Positions 1-9,952 are shown, counted from the first letter of the stretch. The stretch: DNA of 33,554 nucleotides from an uncultured Demequina sp. (GCF_913055775.1 NZ_CAJXJX010000013.1:1-33554); one strand, 5' to 3'. The notes: a model not told the origin generated them from the sequence alone. Numbers and translations: made by a program.

Positions 1-2322
1 GGCGACATCGTGCTGCTCGAAGCGGGCGACCTCGTTCCCGCCGACGGCCGCATCCTCACCTCGGCATCGTTCGAGGCCCAGGAGGCGGCGCTCACCGGCG
101 AGTCCGCGGCCATCGAGAAGCGGGCCGATGCGGTGGCTGAGGACGCGGTGCTCGGGGACCGGCGGTCGATGCTCTATCAGAACACCTCGGTGACGCGGGG
201 AACGGGCACGGCCGTGGTGGTCGCCACGGGCATGGGCACGGAGATGGGCGCGATCGCGACAATGCTTGCGGGAGTGGAGCGCGTGGTGTCGCCTCTCCAG
301 AAGGAGCTCAACGGGCTCACTCGGGCCATCGGCGCGGTCGCCTGGGGAGCAGTGGTGGTGATCATCGGCATGGGCCTCGCACGCGGGCAGTCGTTCGCGG
401 ACCTCATGTTCCTGGGCACGGCGGTCGCGATCTCCGCGATCCCGACGGGCCTGCCCACGTTCGTGCAGCGCATGCTGGCGTGGGGCGCGAACAGGCTCAC
501 CGAGGCCAAGGCGATCGTGACGTCGCTCAACGACGTCGAGACGCTCGGCTCGACCAGCGCGATCTGCTCGGACAAGACCGGCACGCTCACCATGAACGAG
601 ATGATGGCGCGCGAGGCATGGTTCGGGGGACACCACTACAGCATCGCGGGCCACGGCTACTCGTTCGACGGCCAGATCAGGGCCGAGGCCGGGGAGGTGG
701 TCGAGGGCACGCCGGAGATCGCCTTCGCGCTCGCACTGCCCAACGACGCCACCGTGAGCGAGGACGGCGACGTGGTGGGCGACCCCACCGAGGCGGCATT
801 CGTCGTGCTCGCCGAGAAGCTCGGCGTCGACGTCCCGGCGACCCTCCGTCGCTACCCGCGCGTCGCGGAGGTGCCGTTCGACTCGGACTACAAGTTCATG
901 GCGACCTTCCACCGCATCGAGTGGGAGGGGCAGGACCGTCTCGTGATCGTCGTCAAGGGTGCTCCTGACGTGGTGCTCGGGCGGTCGACGCGCTTCGTCG
1001 AGCATGATCGCTCGCTGTCGCCCATGGAGGGCCGTGCTGCTGACGTCGAGTCGGAGATCGAGCGCATGAGCGAGCAGGGACTGCGCACGCTGTCGCTCGC
1101 GATGCGCACCGTGGAGCCTGAGGACGAGGAGCGGGCGATCGCCGACCCCATGGCCGCCGTGGCGGACCTCGCCTTCGTGGGCGTCGTCGGGATCGTCGAC
1201 CCGCTGCGACCGGCCGCCAAGATCGCCGTCGAGCAGGCGCGCGCGGCGGGGATCGAGGTGCGGATGATCACCGGAGACCACGTGGTGACTGCCCGCGCGA
1301 TCGGCCGTGAGCTCGGTCTGGAGGGCGAGGCGCTGACCGGAACGGAGTTCGCGGCTCTGAGCGACGAGGAGATCGACGCGCGAGTGGACGGGATGTCGGT
1401 GTTCGGGAGGGTGACCCCGCAGGACAAGCTGCGACTCGTGCGCCGCCTCCAGGCGAGGGGCGACGTGGTGGCGATGACCGGCGACGCCGTCAACGATGCG
1501 GCGGCGATCAAGCAGGCGCAGATCGGCGTCGCCATGGGCTCCGGGTCGGAGGTGACCAAGCAGGCGGCCAAGCTGGTGCTCACCGACGACAACTTTGCGA
1601 CCCTCGTCAACGCCGTGAGGCTCGGTCGCGTCGTCTACCAGAAGATCATCAACTACGTGACGTTCCAGATGTCGCAGCTGATCGCGCTCGTCGCGCTGTT
1701 CCTGGCGGCAAGCGTGTTCAACATCAATCAAGGCGTGGCGCTCACGCCGATCATGGCGCTCGCGCTCAACTTCGCCATCGTGCTGTTCTGCGTCGTCACC
1801 ATCATCGCGGATCCCGCGCCAGACGGTCTCATGAAGAGGCCTCCCCGGGACACCTCCCAGGGGATCTCGAGCGGCGCCAGCGTGTGGCGGTGGGCTCTGT
1901 ACGGGCTGCCTCTGTTCCTCGCCGCTCTCGTGCCGCAGGTCGTTTTCGGGGACGACCTGAACCCCGACGGCGCATCGGAGCCCATGACCATGACCTTCGT
2001 GATCATGTCTTTGGGCACCGTCGTCACCGGCCTCGCGTTGCGCCGTGATCCCGAGAGCGGGCTGCGCGGGCCGTGGGGCAAGGCGCCGCAGCTCTTGGTG
2101 TGGCCGGTGGTGCTGACGATCGCGGCGACCGAGCTGGGCTTCCTTCAGACCTGGCTCGACACGACCCCGCTGTCGGGTCCCCAGTGGCTCATGTGCCTGG
2201 GGCTCACCGCAGTGGTGCTGGCTGTCGTCGAAGGCCACAAGGCCGTGATGCGGCGACGCCTGCACCAGCCGGCCGCCGCGCTCGACGTGAACGAGGCCGT
2301 GGCGCCCGCGCGCGCACGCTGA
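1..2322 (+). CDS. P-type cation-transporting ATPase, 3' part (5' end outside window)
   Basis: Membrane pump that uses ATP through a phospho-aspartate intermediate. The reading frame is open from base 1 (GDIVLLEAGD), so the N-terminus is missing, perhaps 100-150 residues. Visible in order: actuator-domain TGES near residue 35, TM4 with IPTGLP near 147-151, phosphorylation motif CSDKTGTLT with the Asp codon at 571-573, the nucleotide-binding domain, hinge TGDAVNDAAAI near 494, then C-terminal membrane helices. Three motifs depart from the Ca2+/heavy-cation norm: IPTGLP instead of IPEGLP, TGDAVNDAA instead of TGDGVNDAP, and a TM6 stretch (NFAIVLFCVV) without the usual N-L-x-T-D pattern. The P-type fold is certain. 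The transported ion is not: Ca2+, Mg2+, Mn2+ or monovalent ions are all open. No linked regulator is visible downstream. Confidence 0.93.
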   Translation, partial: GDIVLLEAGDLVPADGRILTSASFEAQEAALTGESAAIEKRADAVAEDAVLGDRRSMLYQNTSVTRGTGTAVVVATGMGTEMGAIATMLAGVERVVSPLQKELNGLTRAIGAVAWGAVVVIIGMGLARGQSFADLMFLGTAVAISAIPTGLPTFVQRMLAWGANRLTEAKAIVTSLNDVETLGSTSAICSDKTGTLTMNEMMAREAWFGGHHYSIAGHGYSFDGQIRAEAGEVVEGTPEIAFALALPNDATVSEDGDVVGDPTEAAFVVLAEKLGVDVPATLRRYPRVAEVPFDSDYKFMATFHRIEWEGQDRLVIVVKGAPDVVLGRSTRFVEHDRSLSPMEGRAADVESEIERMSEQGLRTLSLAMRTVEPEDEERAIADPMAAVADLAFVGVVGIVDPLRPAAKIAVEQARAAGIEVRMITGDHVVTARAIGRELGLEGEALTGTEFAALSDEEIDARVDGMSVFGRVTPQDKLRLVRRLQARGDVVAMTGDAVNDAAAIKQAQIGVAMGSGSEVTKQAAKLVLTDDNFATLVNAVRLGRVVYQKIINYVTFQMSQLIALVALFLAASVFNINQGVALTPIMALALNFAIVLFCVVTIIADPAPDGLMKRPPRDTSQGISSGASVWRWALYGLPLFLAALVPQVVFGDDLNPDGASEPMTMTFVIMSLGTVVTGLALRRDPESGLRGPWGKAPQLLVWPVVLTIAATELGFLQTWLDTTPLSGPQWLMCLGLTAVVLAVVEGHKAVMRRRLHQPAAALDVNEAVAPARAR

Positions 2323-2439
2323 TTCCGGGGAGGGCCGGGGGAGTAGCCGCGCACTGAGCGGCGGTGCGGCGCGAGCCCGTAGCGCGCCTTCGACGCCTCC
2401 TGCTCGAAGCCTTTCGTTCGACTGAATCGTTCCATGTTC

Positions 2440-2465
2440 GATTTGTTGGACTTTGTTACAAAATC
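2440..2465. promoter_or_regulatory. AT-rich operator-like site upstream of sugar ABC operon
   Basis: In an otherwise GC-rich region there is an AT-rich island with TTTGTT at 2442-2447 and again at 2452-2457, one helical turn apart. It is framed by an imperfect inverted repeat (GATTTGT ... ACAAAATC). ROK-family sugar repressors often bind AT-rich sites of this look, so a xylose-type repressor is a reasonable guess. The regulator is not in the window. Confidence 0.35.
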
Positions 2466-2524
2466 GTGATGTTCGCGTGCTGAAACGGACACTCTGACCC
2501 GGCGCGGCCGCCTGTGTTCCTCGC

Positions 2525-2557
2525 TACTGTGACAAAGGCCACTCGACGAAGAGTGGC
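2525..2557 (+). promoter_or_regulatory. Possible -10 (TACTGT) and 5'-leader hairpin of sugar ABC operon
   Basis: TACTGT at 2525-2530 fits an actinobacterial -10; no good -35 is seen. About 8 nt further a 7-bp perfect stem (GCCACTC/GAGTGGC, loop gacgaa) spans 2538-2557 and would lie at the start of the mRNA leader. It could stabilise the transcript. No known riboswitch is recognised. Confidence 0.35.
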
Positions 2558-2572
2558 GCGGAGAGATCCTCC

Positions 2573-2596
2573 ATGACACAGAGAGGTGTGATGTGA
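2573..2596 (+). CDS. Putative 7-codon leader ORF overlapping the binding-protein start
   Basis: ATG at 2573 opens a short frame, MTQRGVM, ending at TGA 2594-2596. That stop overlaps the GTG start of the binding-protein gene (2593-2595) by 4 bp, the same coupling seen between real genes here. GGAGAG at 2560-2565 is well placed as its Shine-Dalgarno. It may be a translation-coupling leader peptide. At seven codons it could equally be chance. Confidence 0.3.
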   Translation: MTQRGVM

Positions 2597-3648
2597 AGAA
2601 GAACTCATGGGCAAGCCTGGCGGCCACCGCCAGCGTGGCCGCGATAGCGCTCACCGCGTGCTCAAGCGACAGTGGCGGCGGCGACGCCGACGGTCGTGCG
2701 TGTGTGATCCTGCCGGATGCGGCGTCCTCGCCGCGATGGGAGAACGGCGACCGTCCGGCGCTTGACGAGGCCATTACGGCCGCCGGATTCTCGGTCGACA
2801 TTCAGAACGCCGAAGGCGACACCGGTCAGTACGCGACCATCGCCGAGCAGCAGCTCACTCAGGGCTGCGACGTGATGCTCCTCGTCGATCTCCAGGGCGC
2901 CGCTGTCTCCGTCATGGAGAACGCTCAGGCGGAGGGCATCCCCGTGATCGCGTACGACCGTCCGATCGCCGGCGCCGACTACTACGTGTCGTTCGACAAC
3001 GTGCGTGTGGGTGAGCTCGAGGGCCAGGCGGTGCTCGACGGACTCGACGCCAACGGAATCGACCCGGCGGACGCGGTCGTCGTCTACATCGGCGGAGACC
3101 CTGCTGACGGCAACGCCGCGATGTTCTACGAGGGCGCGACGTCGGTGATGGAGGGTGCAGGCATCACTGCCGCTGCAGAGCCCCCGGGCCTGTGGGACGG
3201 TGAGCACTCCGCCACGGTCTTCGAGCAGGCGCTCACCGACTTGGGCGGTGAGGTCGACGCCGTGTGGGCGGCGAACGACACCAACGCCGCGGGCGTCATC
3301 ACGATCCTGGACAAGAACGGTCTGACCGTTCCGGTGTCGGGCCAGGACGCCTCGGTCGCTGGACTGCAGAACGTCCTCCTGGGCAAGCAGACCGCCACGG
3401 TCTACAAGCCGTTCCAGGTTGAGGCCGAGGCCGCATCCGAGCTCGCGATCGCGCTCCTGAACGGAGAGACGCCCGAGGCCGACATGGCGCTCGAGGACGG
3501 CACTCCGTTCATCGCGGTCGACCCGATCCTGGTCGGGCCGAGCGAGGTCCAGCAGGTCATCGACGACGGCAACGCCGACTATGACGAGATCTGCGCGGGC
3601 GATGTCGCGTCCGCGTGCGACGAGGTGGGGCTCGAGGCAGCAGCCTAG
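2593..3648 (+). CDS. Sugar ABC transporter substrate-binding lipoprotein (xylose-type, XylF-like)
   Basis: Periplasmic-binding-fold protein, 351 aa, that captures a monosaccharide outside the membrane and delivers it to the permease two genes downstream. The N-terminus is a lipoprotein signal: KKN, hydrophobic stretch, lipobox LTAC with the Cys near residue 23, then a Ser/Gly linker. The segment PVIAYDRPI..ADYYVSFDN near residues 115-140 is characteristic of the D-xylose-binding branch of the type I binding proteins. The GTG start at 2593 is chosen because it gives the complete signal peptide, with GAGAGG just upstream. First gene of a binding protein, ATPase, permease set; a strong hairpin separates it from the ATPase gene. 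Xylose is the best guess, but arabinose, galactose or another sugar is possible. Confidence 0.9.
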   Translation: MKKNSWASLAATASVAAIALTACSSDSGGGDADGRACVILPDAASSPRWENGDRPALDEAITAAGFSVDIQNAEGDTGQYATIAEQQLTQGCDVMLLVDLQGAAVSVMENAQAEGIPVIAYDRPIAGADYYVSFDNVRVGELEGQAVLDGLDANGIDPADAVVVYIGGDPADGNAAMFYEGATSVMEGAGITAAAEPPGLWDGEHSATVFEQALTDLGGEVDAVWAANDTNAAGVITILDKNGLTVPVSGQDASVAGLQNVLLGKQTATVYKPFQVEAEAASELAIALLNGETPEADMALEDGTPFIAVDPILVGPSEVQQVIDDGNADYDEICAGDVASACDEVGLEAAA

Positions 3649-3667
3649 GCCGCTCGAGGCGCACGAG

Positions 3668-3703
3668 GGGGGTTCCGCATCGCATCCGCGATGCGGAACC
3701 CCC
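3668..3703 (+). terminator. Perfect 16-bp intercistronic hairpin
   Basis: GGGGGTTCCGCATCGC pairs perfectly with GCGATGCGGAACCCCC across the 4-nt loop ATCC. It lies 20 bp after the binding-protein stop and 50 bp before the ATPase start. There is no T-tract, so it is more likely a 3'-end stabiliser or partial terminator giving more binding protein than ATPase and permease, an arrangement common in ABC operons. Confidence 0.75.
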
Positions 3704-3752
3704 GGTCTGTCAGACTCGACCCACCACCGATCACGTCAAAGGAGACACAGCG

Positions 3753-4502
3753 GTGAATCAGCCGATCATCGAACTCAAGCAGGTCACCAAGAGCTTCGGC
3801 CCGGTCGACGTGCTCAAGGGCATCGACTTCGAGGCCCGCGCCGGGCGCGTGACCGCGCTCGTCGGCGACAACGGAGCCGGAAAGTCCACGCTCATCAAGG
3901 GTCTCGCCGGTGTGCAGCCCTACGACGGTGGAGAGGTCCTGTTCGACGGGTCACCTGTTCACCTGCACCACCCGCGAGAGTCGGCACGGCACGGCATCGA
4001 GGTGGTGTACCAGGACCTCGCGCTGTGCGACAACCTCGACATCGTGCAGAACATGTTTCTGGGCCGCGAGGAGATGGCGGGGGGCACCTTTGACGAGGGC
4101 CGCATGGAGGTCGAGGCGGCGGCCGCTCTGCAGGCGCTGTCCGTGAAGACCATGACGTCCCTGCGACAGAAGGTCGCCTCGCTGTCCGGTGGACAGCGCC
4201 AGACCGTTGCCATCGCGCGCTCGGTGGTCAAGCAGGCCAAGGTGGTGATCCTCGACGAGCCCACGGCTGCACTTGGAGTCGCGCAGACCGCTCAGGTGCT
4301 GAGCCTCGTCCGCCGGCTCGCCGACAGCGGCGTCGCCGTCATCATCATCTCGCATAACCTCCAGGACGTCTTCGAGGTCGCGGATGACATCGCGGTGCTG
4401 TACCTCGGCACGATGACCGCACGCCTCACAGCCCGGGAGACGAACCCCGACGAAGTCGTCGGGTACATCACGGGCACCAAGACGCAGGAGGCGGCGGCAT
4501 GA
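3753..4502 (+). CDS. Sugar ABC transporter ATP-binding protein (single-domain)
   Basis: Cytoplasmic ATPase, 249 aa, powering the sugar transporter. Walker A GDNGAGKST near residue 39, ABC signature LSGGQRQ near 145, Walker B VVILDEPT near 165 and the switch histidine in IIISHN near 200 are all present. It has one nucleotide-binding domain, unlike enterobacterial XylG or RbsA, which carry two in about 500 aa, so the working unit should be a homodimer as in FrcA-type systems. GTG at 3753 is chosen over the upstream ATG at 3615 because AAAGGAGA sits just before it and the earlier frame runs through the binding-protein gene and hairpin. The TGA overlaps the permease ATG by 4 bp. Confidence 0.93.
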   Translation: MNQPIIELKQVTKSFGPVDVLKGIDFEARAGRVTALVGDNGAGKSTLIKGLAGVQPYDGGEVLFDGSPVHLHHPRESARHGIEVVYQDLALCDNLDIVQNMFLGREEMAGGTFDEGRMEVEAAAALQALSVKTMTSLRQKVASLSGGQRQTVAIARSVVKQAKVVILDEPTAALGVAQTAQVLSLVRRLADSGVAVIIISHNLQDVFEVADDIAVLYLGTMTARLTARETNPDEVVGYITGTKTQEAAA

Positions 4503-5785
4503 CCACCGAGACCCAGGGCCCCGTGGTCGAGCCCTCAGACGCGAGCCCGGCAGCCCAGAGCCTGCTCGGCCGCGGCGTCGAGCAGGGCGTCTTCGAGCAC
4601 GGCCGTTCGTACCTGCGGCGCCTGCGCGGCGGCGAGATGGGGGCGCTGCCAGCGATCGGCGGGCTGCTGGTGCTGTTCATCATCTTCGGCTCCGCGCACA
4701 GTGCGTTCCTGACCCCGCGCAACATGGCCAACCTGATCACGCAGGCGGCTCCGCTCGTGGTGCTCGGCATGGCGCTCGTGTTCGTGCTGCTGCTCGGGGA
4801 GATCGACCTGTCGGCTGGCGTCACCTTCGGTGTCGCGATGGCGGTCTTCGTGAAGTACACGCAGCCGGACGGGCTGGCGTGGCCGGTGGGCCTCGCTCTG
4901 GCGATGGGCATCGGCTTCGCCGTGGGCGCCACGATCGGATTCTTCGTCGCCAAGATAGGCGTGCCGTCCTTCGTGGTCACGCTGGGTCTGTTCCTCGGGC
5001 TCCAGGGCGTGATCCTCATGGTGATCGGCGCGGGTGGCACGTACCGACTCATTCCTGAGCCCATCAAGGCCATCCAGAACTCGAATATGCCCGTCTGGGC
5101 GGGTTGGGCCATGCTCGCCGCGCTCGTGGGCCTGCTCGTGCTGGTGGCCATGTGGGATCGGTGGCGCCGTGCACGTTCGGGCGCCCCGAACCCGGCGCTG
5201 TCGATCGTGCTGCTCAAGCTGGGCACCATCGTGGTGCTCGGCGCGGCATTCGTGACGTTCATGAACCTGGACCGTGGCCGTGCCGCCCAGGCGATCATGG
5301 GCGTGCCGATCGTGGTGCCGGTGGTGCTGCTGATCGGGCTCATCGGCACTTTCGTGCTCGATCGCACCCGGTTCGGCCGGTACATCTACGCCATCGGCGG
5401 CAACCGCGAGGCGGCTCGACGGTCCGGCGTCAACGTCACGGCGGTCAAGTGGTCCGCGTTCGTCGTGTGTTCGTCCCTCGCGGTGCTCGCCGGTGTGCTG
5501 TACGTGTCGAGAGTGGGCTCGGCGGATGCGTCGACGGGGCGCGAGATCGTGCTCTCCGGCGTCGCAGCGGCCGTGGTGGGCGGGGTCAGCCTCTTCGGCG
5601 GGCGGGGTCGACTCATGCACGCCGCGGTGGGCGCTTTCGTGATCGCGACCATCGAGAACGGCCTGGGTCTGCTGGGCTTCTCGGCCGGCGCGACGCTCGC
5701 CGTCTCCGGCGGCGTGCTGATCCTCGCCGCGACCGTCGACGCCCTGGCGCGACGGCGCTCTGGCGGCGGCTCGACGAACTCCTGA
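4499..5785 (+). CDS. Sugar ABC transporter permease (XylH/RbsC family)
   Basis: Integral membrane channel subunit, 428 aa, of the sugar importer. About 60 hydrophilic N-terminal residues are followed by many hydrophobic helices. The family motif GEIDLSAG near residue 100, the segment [15 protein letters not shown] near 157, and [13 protein letters not shown] near 300 (the cytoplasmic loop contacting the ATPase) are clear. The protein is longer than RbsC (about 320 aa), with extra sequence before and in the middle of the helices, matching the longer XylH-type permeases. Its ATG overlaps the ATPase stop (ATGA). A 17-bp hairpin begins 2 bp after its stop codon and closes the operon. Confidence 0.92.
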   Translation: MTTETQGPVVEPSDASPAAQSLLGRGVEQGVFEHGRSYLRRLRGGEMGALPAIGGLLVLFIIFGSAHSAFLTPRNMANLITQAAPLVVLGMALVFVLLLGEIDLSAGVTFGVAMAVFVKYTQPDGLAWPVGLALAMGIGFAVGATIGFFVAKIGVPSFVVTLGLFLGLQGVILMVIGAGGTYRLIPEPIKAIQNSNMPVWAGWAMLAALVGLLVLVAMWDRWRRARSGAPNPALSIVLLKLGTIVVLGAAFVTFMNLDRGRAAQAIMGVPIVVPVVLLIGLIGTFVLDRTRFGRYIYAIGGNREAARRSGVNVTAVKWSAFVVCSSLAVLAGVLYVSRVGSADASTGREIVLSGVAAAVVGGVSLFGGRGRLMHAAVGAFVIATIENGLGLLGFSAGATLAVSGGVLILAATVDALARRRSGGGSTNS

Positions 5786-5786
5786 C

Positions 5787-5823
5787 CGTGCGTGCCCCGA
5801 CCGTCACGGTCGGGGCACGCACG
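5787..5823 (+). terminator. 17-bp hairpin terminator of the sugar ABC operon
   Basis: CGTGCGTGCCCCGACCG pairs perfectly with its complement across the loop TCA. It starts right after the permease stop and ends 13 bp before the proA -10 hexamer. No T-tract follows, typical of high-GC actinobacterial terminators. Confidence 0.75.
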
Positions 5824-5836
5824 CTGGTGCCCCGCG

Positions 5837-5842
5837 TAGACT
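5837..5842 (+). promoter_or_regulatory. -10 hexamer TAGACT of proA (leaderless start)
   Basis: TAGACT ends 7 nt before the proA ATG, so the predicted transcript starts at or next to the start codon. No Shine-Dalgarno is present. Confidence 0.6.
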
Positions 5843-5849
5843 CGCACTC

Positions 5850-7136
5850 ATGACCGACACCGTCCCCAGCACCGACGTCGAGAGTGCCGTCCTGGAGGCG
5901 TGCCGACGTGCCAAGGTCGCGTCGCGCGCTCTCGCGACTGCCACCCGAGCCGACAAGGACGCGGCCCTCCATGCGATGGCGGACGCGCTCGTCGCCCAGT
6001 CAGCGCGCATCGTCGCGGCGAACGCCGCCGACCTGGAGCGGGGTCGCGCGAGCGACATGTCGCCGGGGCTCCTCGACCGGCTCGAACTCACTGACGCCCG
6101 CATCGGCGCCATCGCCGACGCCCTGCGCTATCTGGCGGGGCTTCCCGACCCGGTGGGCGAGGTCAAGCGCGGCTCGACCCTGCCGAACGGCCTGCGACTG
6201 GTGCAGAAGGCGACGCCGATGGGCGTGGTCGGGATGATCTACGAGGCCCGTCCGAATGTCACGGTCGACGCTGCGGGGCTCGCCCTGAAGTCGGGAAATG
6301 CCGCGGTGCTGCGCGGCGGTTCGGCGGCGGCGAACTCCAACGAGGTCATCGTGGCCGTCCTGCAGGACGCGCTCGAGGCGGCGGGCCTGCCGCGCGACGC
6401 CGTGCAGTCCATCGATGCCTACGGGCGCGAGGGCGCCCGCGTGCTGATGAACGCGCGGGGGCTGGTCGACGTGCTCGTGCCCCGTGGCGGGCGCGAACTG
6501 ATCCAAGCCGTGGTCCGCGACTCGACCGTGCCCGCCATCGAGACCGGCGAGGGCAACTGCCACGTCTACCTCGACGCCTCCGCTCCGGTCGAACGTTCCG
6601 TCGAGATCGTGCTGAACTCCAAGGCGCAGCGCGTGGGCGTCTGCAACGCCGCCGAGACGTTGCTGGTGCACCGTGACGCGGCCCAGACGCTGCTGCCCGC
6701 AGTGGCGGCCGCGCTTGGCGAGGCGGGCGTCACCCTCCACGCTGACGCCGCAGCGGCCGAGCGCATCGGCTCTGCCGCGACGGTGGTTCCGGCGACCGAG
6801 GCAGACTGGGCCACCGAGTACCTCAGCCTGGATCTCGCGGTGCGCGTGGTCGACACGATCGACGAGGCGATCGCGCACATCCAGCGCTACAGCACCGGCC
6901 ACACCGAAGCGATCGTGACCGAGTCGCTCGCCGCGGCGGAGCAGTTTACGAGAGAGCTCGACACCGCCGCGGTGCTGGTCAATGCGTCGACGCGGTTCAC
7001 GGACGGAGCGCAGTTCGGGCTGGGCGCGGAGATCGGAATCTCCACGCAGAAGCTCCACGCGCGTGGGCCCATGGGGCTGGCGGAGCTGACGACCACCAAG
7101 TGGATCGTGTTCGGCGATGGGCACATTCGCGACTAG
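5850..7136 (+). CDS. proA: Glutamate-5-semialdehyde dehydrogenase (gamma-glutamyl phosphate reductase)
   Basis: Second step of proline synthesis: NADPH-dependent reduction of gamma-glutamyl phosphate to glutamate semialdehyde in the cytoplasm. The 428-aa length matches the family. Visible motifs: substrate/NADP region [17 protein letters not shown] near residue 125, PRGGRELI near 210, and the catalytic Cys in [11 protein letters not shown] near residue 262. The ATG at 5850 is fixed by a TAGACT -10 box 7 nt upstream. In many actinobacteria proA follows obg and proB; here the gene upstream is a sugar permease, so proB is elsewhere or the locus has been rearranged. It is followed by a small membrane-protein gene and nadD. 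Confidence 0.97.
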   Translation: MTDTVPSTDVESAVLEACRRAKVASRALATATRADKDAALHAMADALVAQSARIVAANAADLERGRASDMSPGLLDRLELTDARIGAIADALRYLAGLPDPVGEVKRGSTLPNGLRLVQKATPMGVVGMIYEARPNVTVDAAGLALKSGNAAVLRGGSAAANSNEVIVAVLQDALEAAGLPRDAVQSIDAYGREGARVLMNARGLVDVLVPRGGRELIQAVVRDSTVPAIETGEGNCHVYLDASAPVERSVEIVLNSKAQRVGVCNAAETLLVHRDAAQTLLPAVAAALGEAGVTLHADAAAAERIGSAATVVPATEADWATEYLSLDLAVRVVDTIDEAIAHIQRYSTGHTEAIVTESLAAAEQFTRELDTAAVLVNASTRFTDGAQFGLGAEIGISTQKLHARGPMGLAELTTTKWIVFGDGHIRD

Positions 7137-7143
7137 CGGGCGC

Positions 7144-7158
7144 GGCGCGACGTGCGCC
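7144..7158 (+). terminator. Weak hairpin after proA
   Basis: GGCGC-GACGT-GCGCC followed by TT, 8 nt after the proA stop. A 5-bp stem is weak, so partial readthrough into the next genes is likely. Confidence 0.3.
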
Positions 7159-7171
7159 TTGCCGCTCATGG

Positions 7172-7177
7172 AATAAT
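7172..7177 (+). promoter_or_regulatory. Possible -10 (AATAAT) for the small ORF / nadD run
   Basis: AATAAT is an unusually AT-rich hexamer in this context and lies 32 nt before the GTG at 7210. No convincing -35 is seen. GAAGAGGA just upstream of the GTG would act as ribosome binding site. Confidence 0.35.
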
Positions 7178-7209
7178 CGACTACCAGACGACGAGAAGAG
7201 GATCCCCGC

Positions 7210-7356
7210 GTGATCACCGAAGCCGCTGAGACGACGCATCACGTCGTGAACGAGCTCCCCATCCCCGCCGAGGCGTTCGGCCTCATCGCCTTCACGGGCC
7301 TGATGGCGCTGCTGTTCGTGACCTACGCCTTCCGGAGCGTCGGCAGCCGTCACTGA
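7210..7356 (+). CDS. Small single-pass membrane protein, 48 aa, unknown function
   Basis: Not in the supplied ORF track. GTG at 7210, preceded by GAAGAGGA, opens a 48-codon frame ending at TGA 7354-7356, one base before the nadD start. The protein has a polar N-terminus containing THHVVNELP, one hydrophobic helix (about residues 23-41, FGLIAFTGLMALLFV) and a basic C-terminus FRSVGSRH, so it should span the membrane once with the C-terminus inside. I recall similar short HHVVNELP...AFRSVGSRH proteins next to nadD in other Actinobacteria, but could not check this. The tight fit between proA and nadD, the ribosome site and the protein-like composition make it a real gene. Function unknown. Confidence 0.75.
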   Translation: MITEAAETTHHVVNELPIPAEAFGLIAFTGLMALLFVTYAFRSVGSRH

Positions 7357-7357
7357 C

Positions 7358-7946
7358 GTGAGCGCGGCGCTGGCGCGGGTCGGGGTGCTCGGCGGCACCT
7401 TCGACCCCATCCACCACGGACACCTGGCTGCAGCGTCCGAGGTGTGCGCAGCGCTGGGTCTCGACCAGGTGCTCATCGCGCCCACGCATCGCCAACCCTT
7501 CAAGGACGGGTTCGACTCCGCCCCGGCGTCTGAGCGTCTCGAGATGTGCCGCCGCGCGGTCGAGGGCGACGAGCGGTTTGCCGTGACGCCTGTTGACATC
7601 GAGCGCGGCGGGATCACCTACACCGTGGATACCCTCACGGACCTGCGAGATCAGCTTCCCGGCACGAGCCTGTACTTCATCACGGGGGCCGATGCGCTCA
7701 CCAGGTTTGGCGACTGGAAGGACGTCGACAGGCTGCAAACTCTCGCACAGTTCGTGGGAGTGACGCGGCCCGGTCATTCGTTGCCTCAGTTGGATACCCC
7801 ACACCTGTTGGTAGAAGTTCCGGCGATGGCGGTATCCTCGACCGAGATCCGCCGCCGGGTGAGGGCCGGAGCGCCCATCCGCTACCTGGTACCTCGCGCC
7901 GTCGCCGACTACATCGCGCAGCACGATCTGTACGCGGGAGGAATGC

Positions 7947-7954
<8 letters not shown>
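7358..7954 (+). CDS. nadD: Nicotinate-nucleotide adenylyltransferase
   Basis: Makes nicotinate adenine dinucleotide from nicotinate mononucleotide and ATP, the penultimate step of NAD synthesis. The 198-aa length fits. The nucleotidyltransferase signature [12 protein letters not shown] is near residues 11-22, and the second ATP-binding motif SSTEIRRRV is near 163. The GTG at 7358 lies one base after the stop of the small membrane protein, suggesting coupling. Its 3' end overlaps the next gene by 8 bp. The nadD-rsfS linkage, here with one gene between, is widespread in bacteria. Confidence 0.96.
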
Positions 7955-9598
<1,644 letters not shown>

Positions 9599-9602
<4 letters not shown>

Positions 9603-9952
9603 CGGCCGCCCCCCGCGCTGTGGAGATCACCCGACTCGCCGCGCGCGCCGCCGACGACAAGAAGGGCACGGAGATCGTGGCCCTCGACGTCTCGTCGCGC
9701 ATGCCGCTCGCGGATGTGTTCCTGGTGGTGTCGGGCTCGAACGAGCGTCAGGTGATCGCGATCGCCGAGGCGGTCGAGGAGGCACTGCTCGCTGACGGCA
9801 CCAAGGCCGTGCGACGCGAGGGCATCCGCGAGGGCCGCTGGGCGCTGCTCGACTTCAACGATCTCATCGTTCACGTGATGCACCAGGAGGATCGGGCCTA
9901 CTACGAGCTCGAGCGCCTGTGGAAGGATTGTCCCGTCCTGCCCCTCGACTAG
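9599..9952 (+). CDS. rsfS: Ribosomal silencing factor RsfS
   Basis: Small cytoplasmic protein, 117 aa, that binds ribosomal protein L14 and blocks subunit joining when nutrients are scarce. The family core is visible: [12 protein letters not shown] near residue 20, [15 protein letters not shown] near 40, [21 protein letters not shown] near 75, and the closing [10 protein letters not shown]. The GTG at 9599 overlaps the previous gene's TGA by 4 bp; the upstream in-frame ATG at 9311 lies inside the other gene and would add foreign sequence. Next to nadD-linked genes, as in most bacteria. Confidence 0.96.

Noticed and set aside
2346-2395. Terminator after the P-type ATPase gene
   Set aside because: GC-rich complementary pieces are present, but no stem longer than about 4 bp without bulges, so it is not called.
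2323-2592. Riboswitch or small RNA in the 270-bp gap
   Set aside because: Only a 7-bp hairpin and the AT-rich site are seen; no known riboswitch core recognised.
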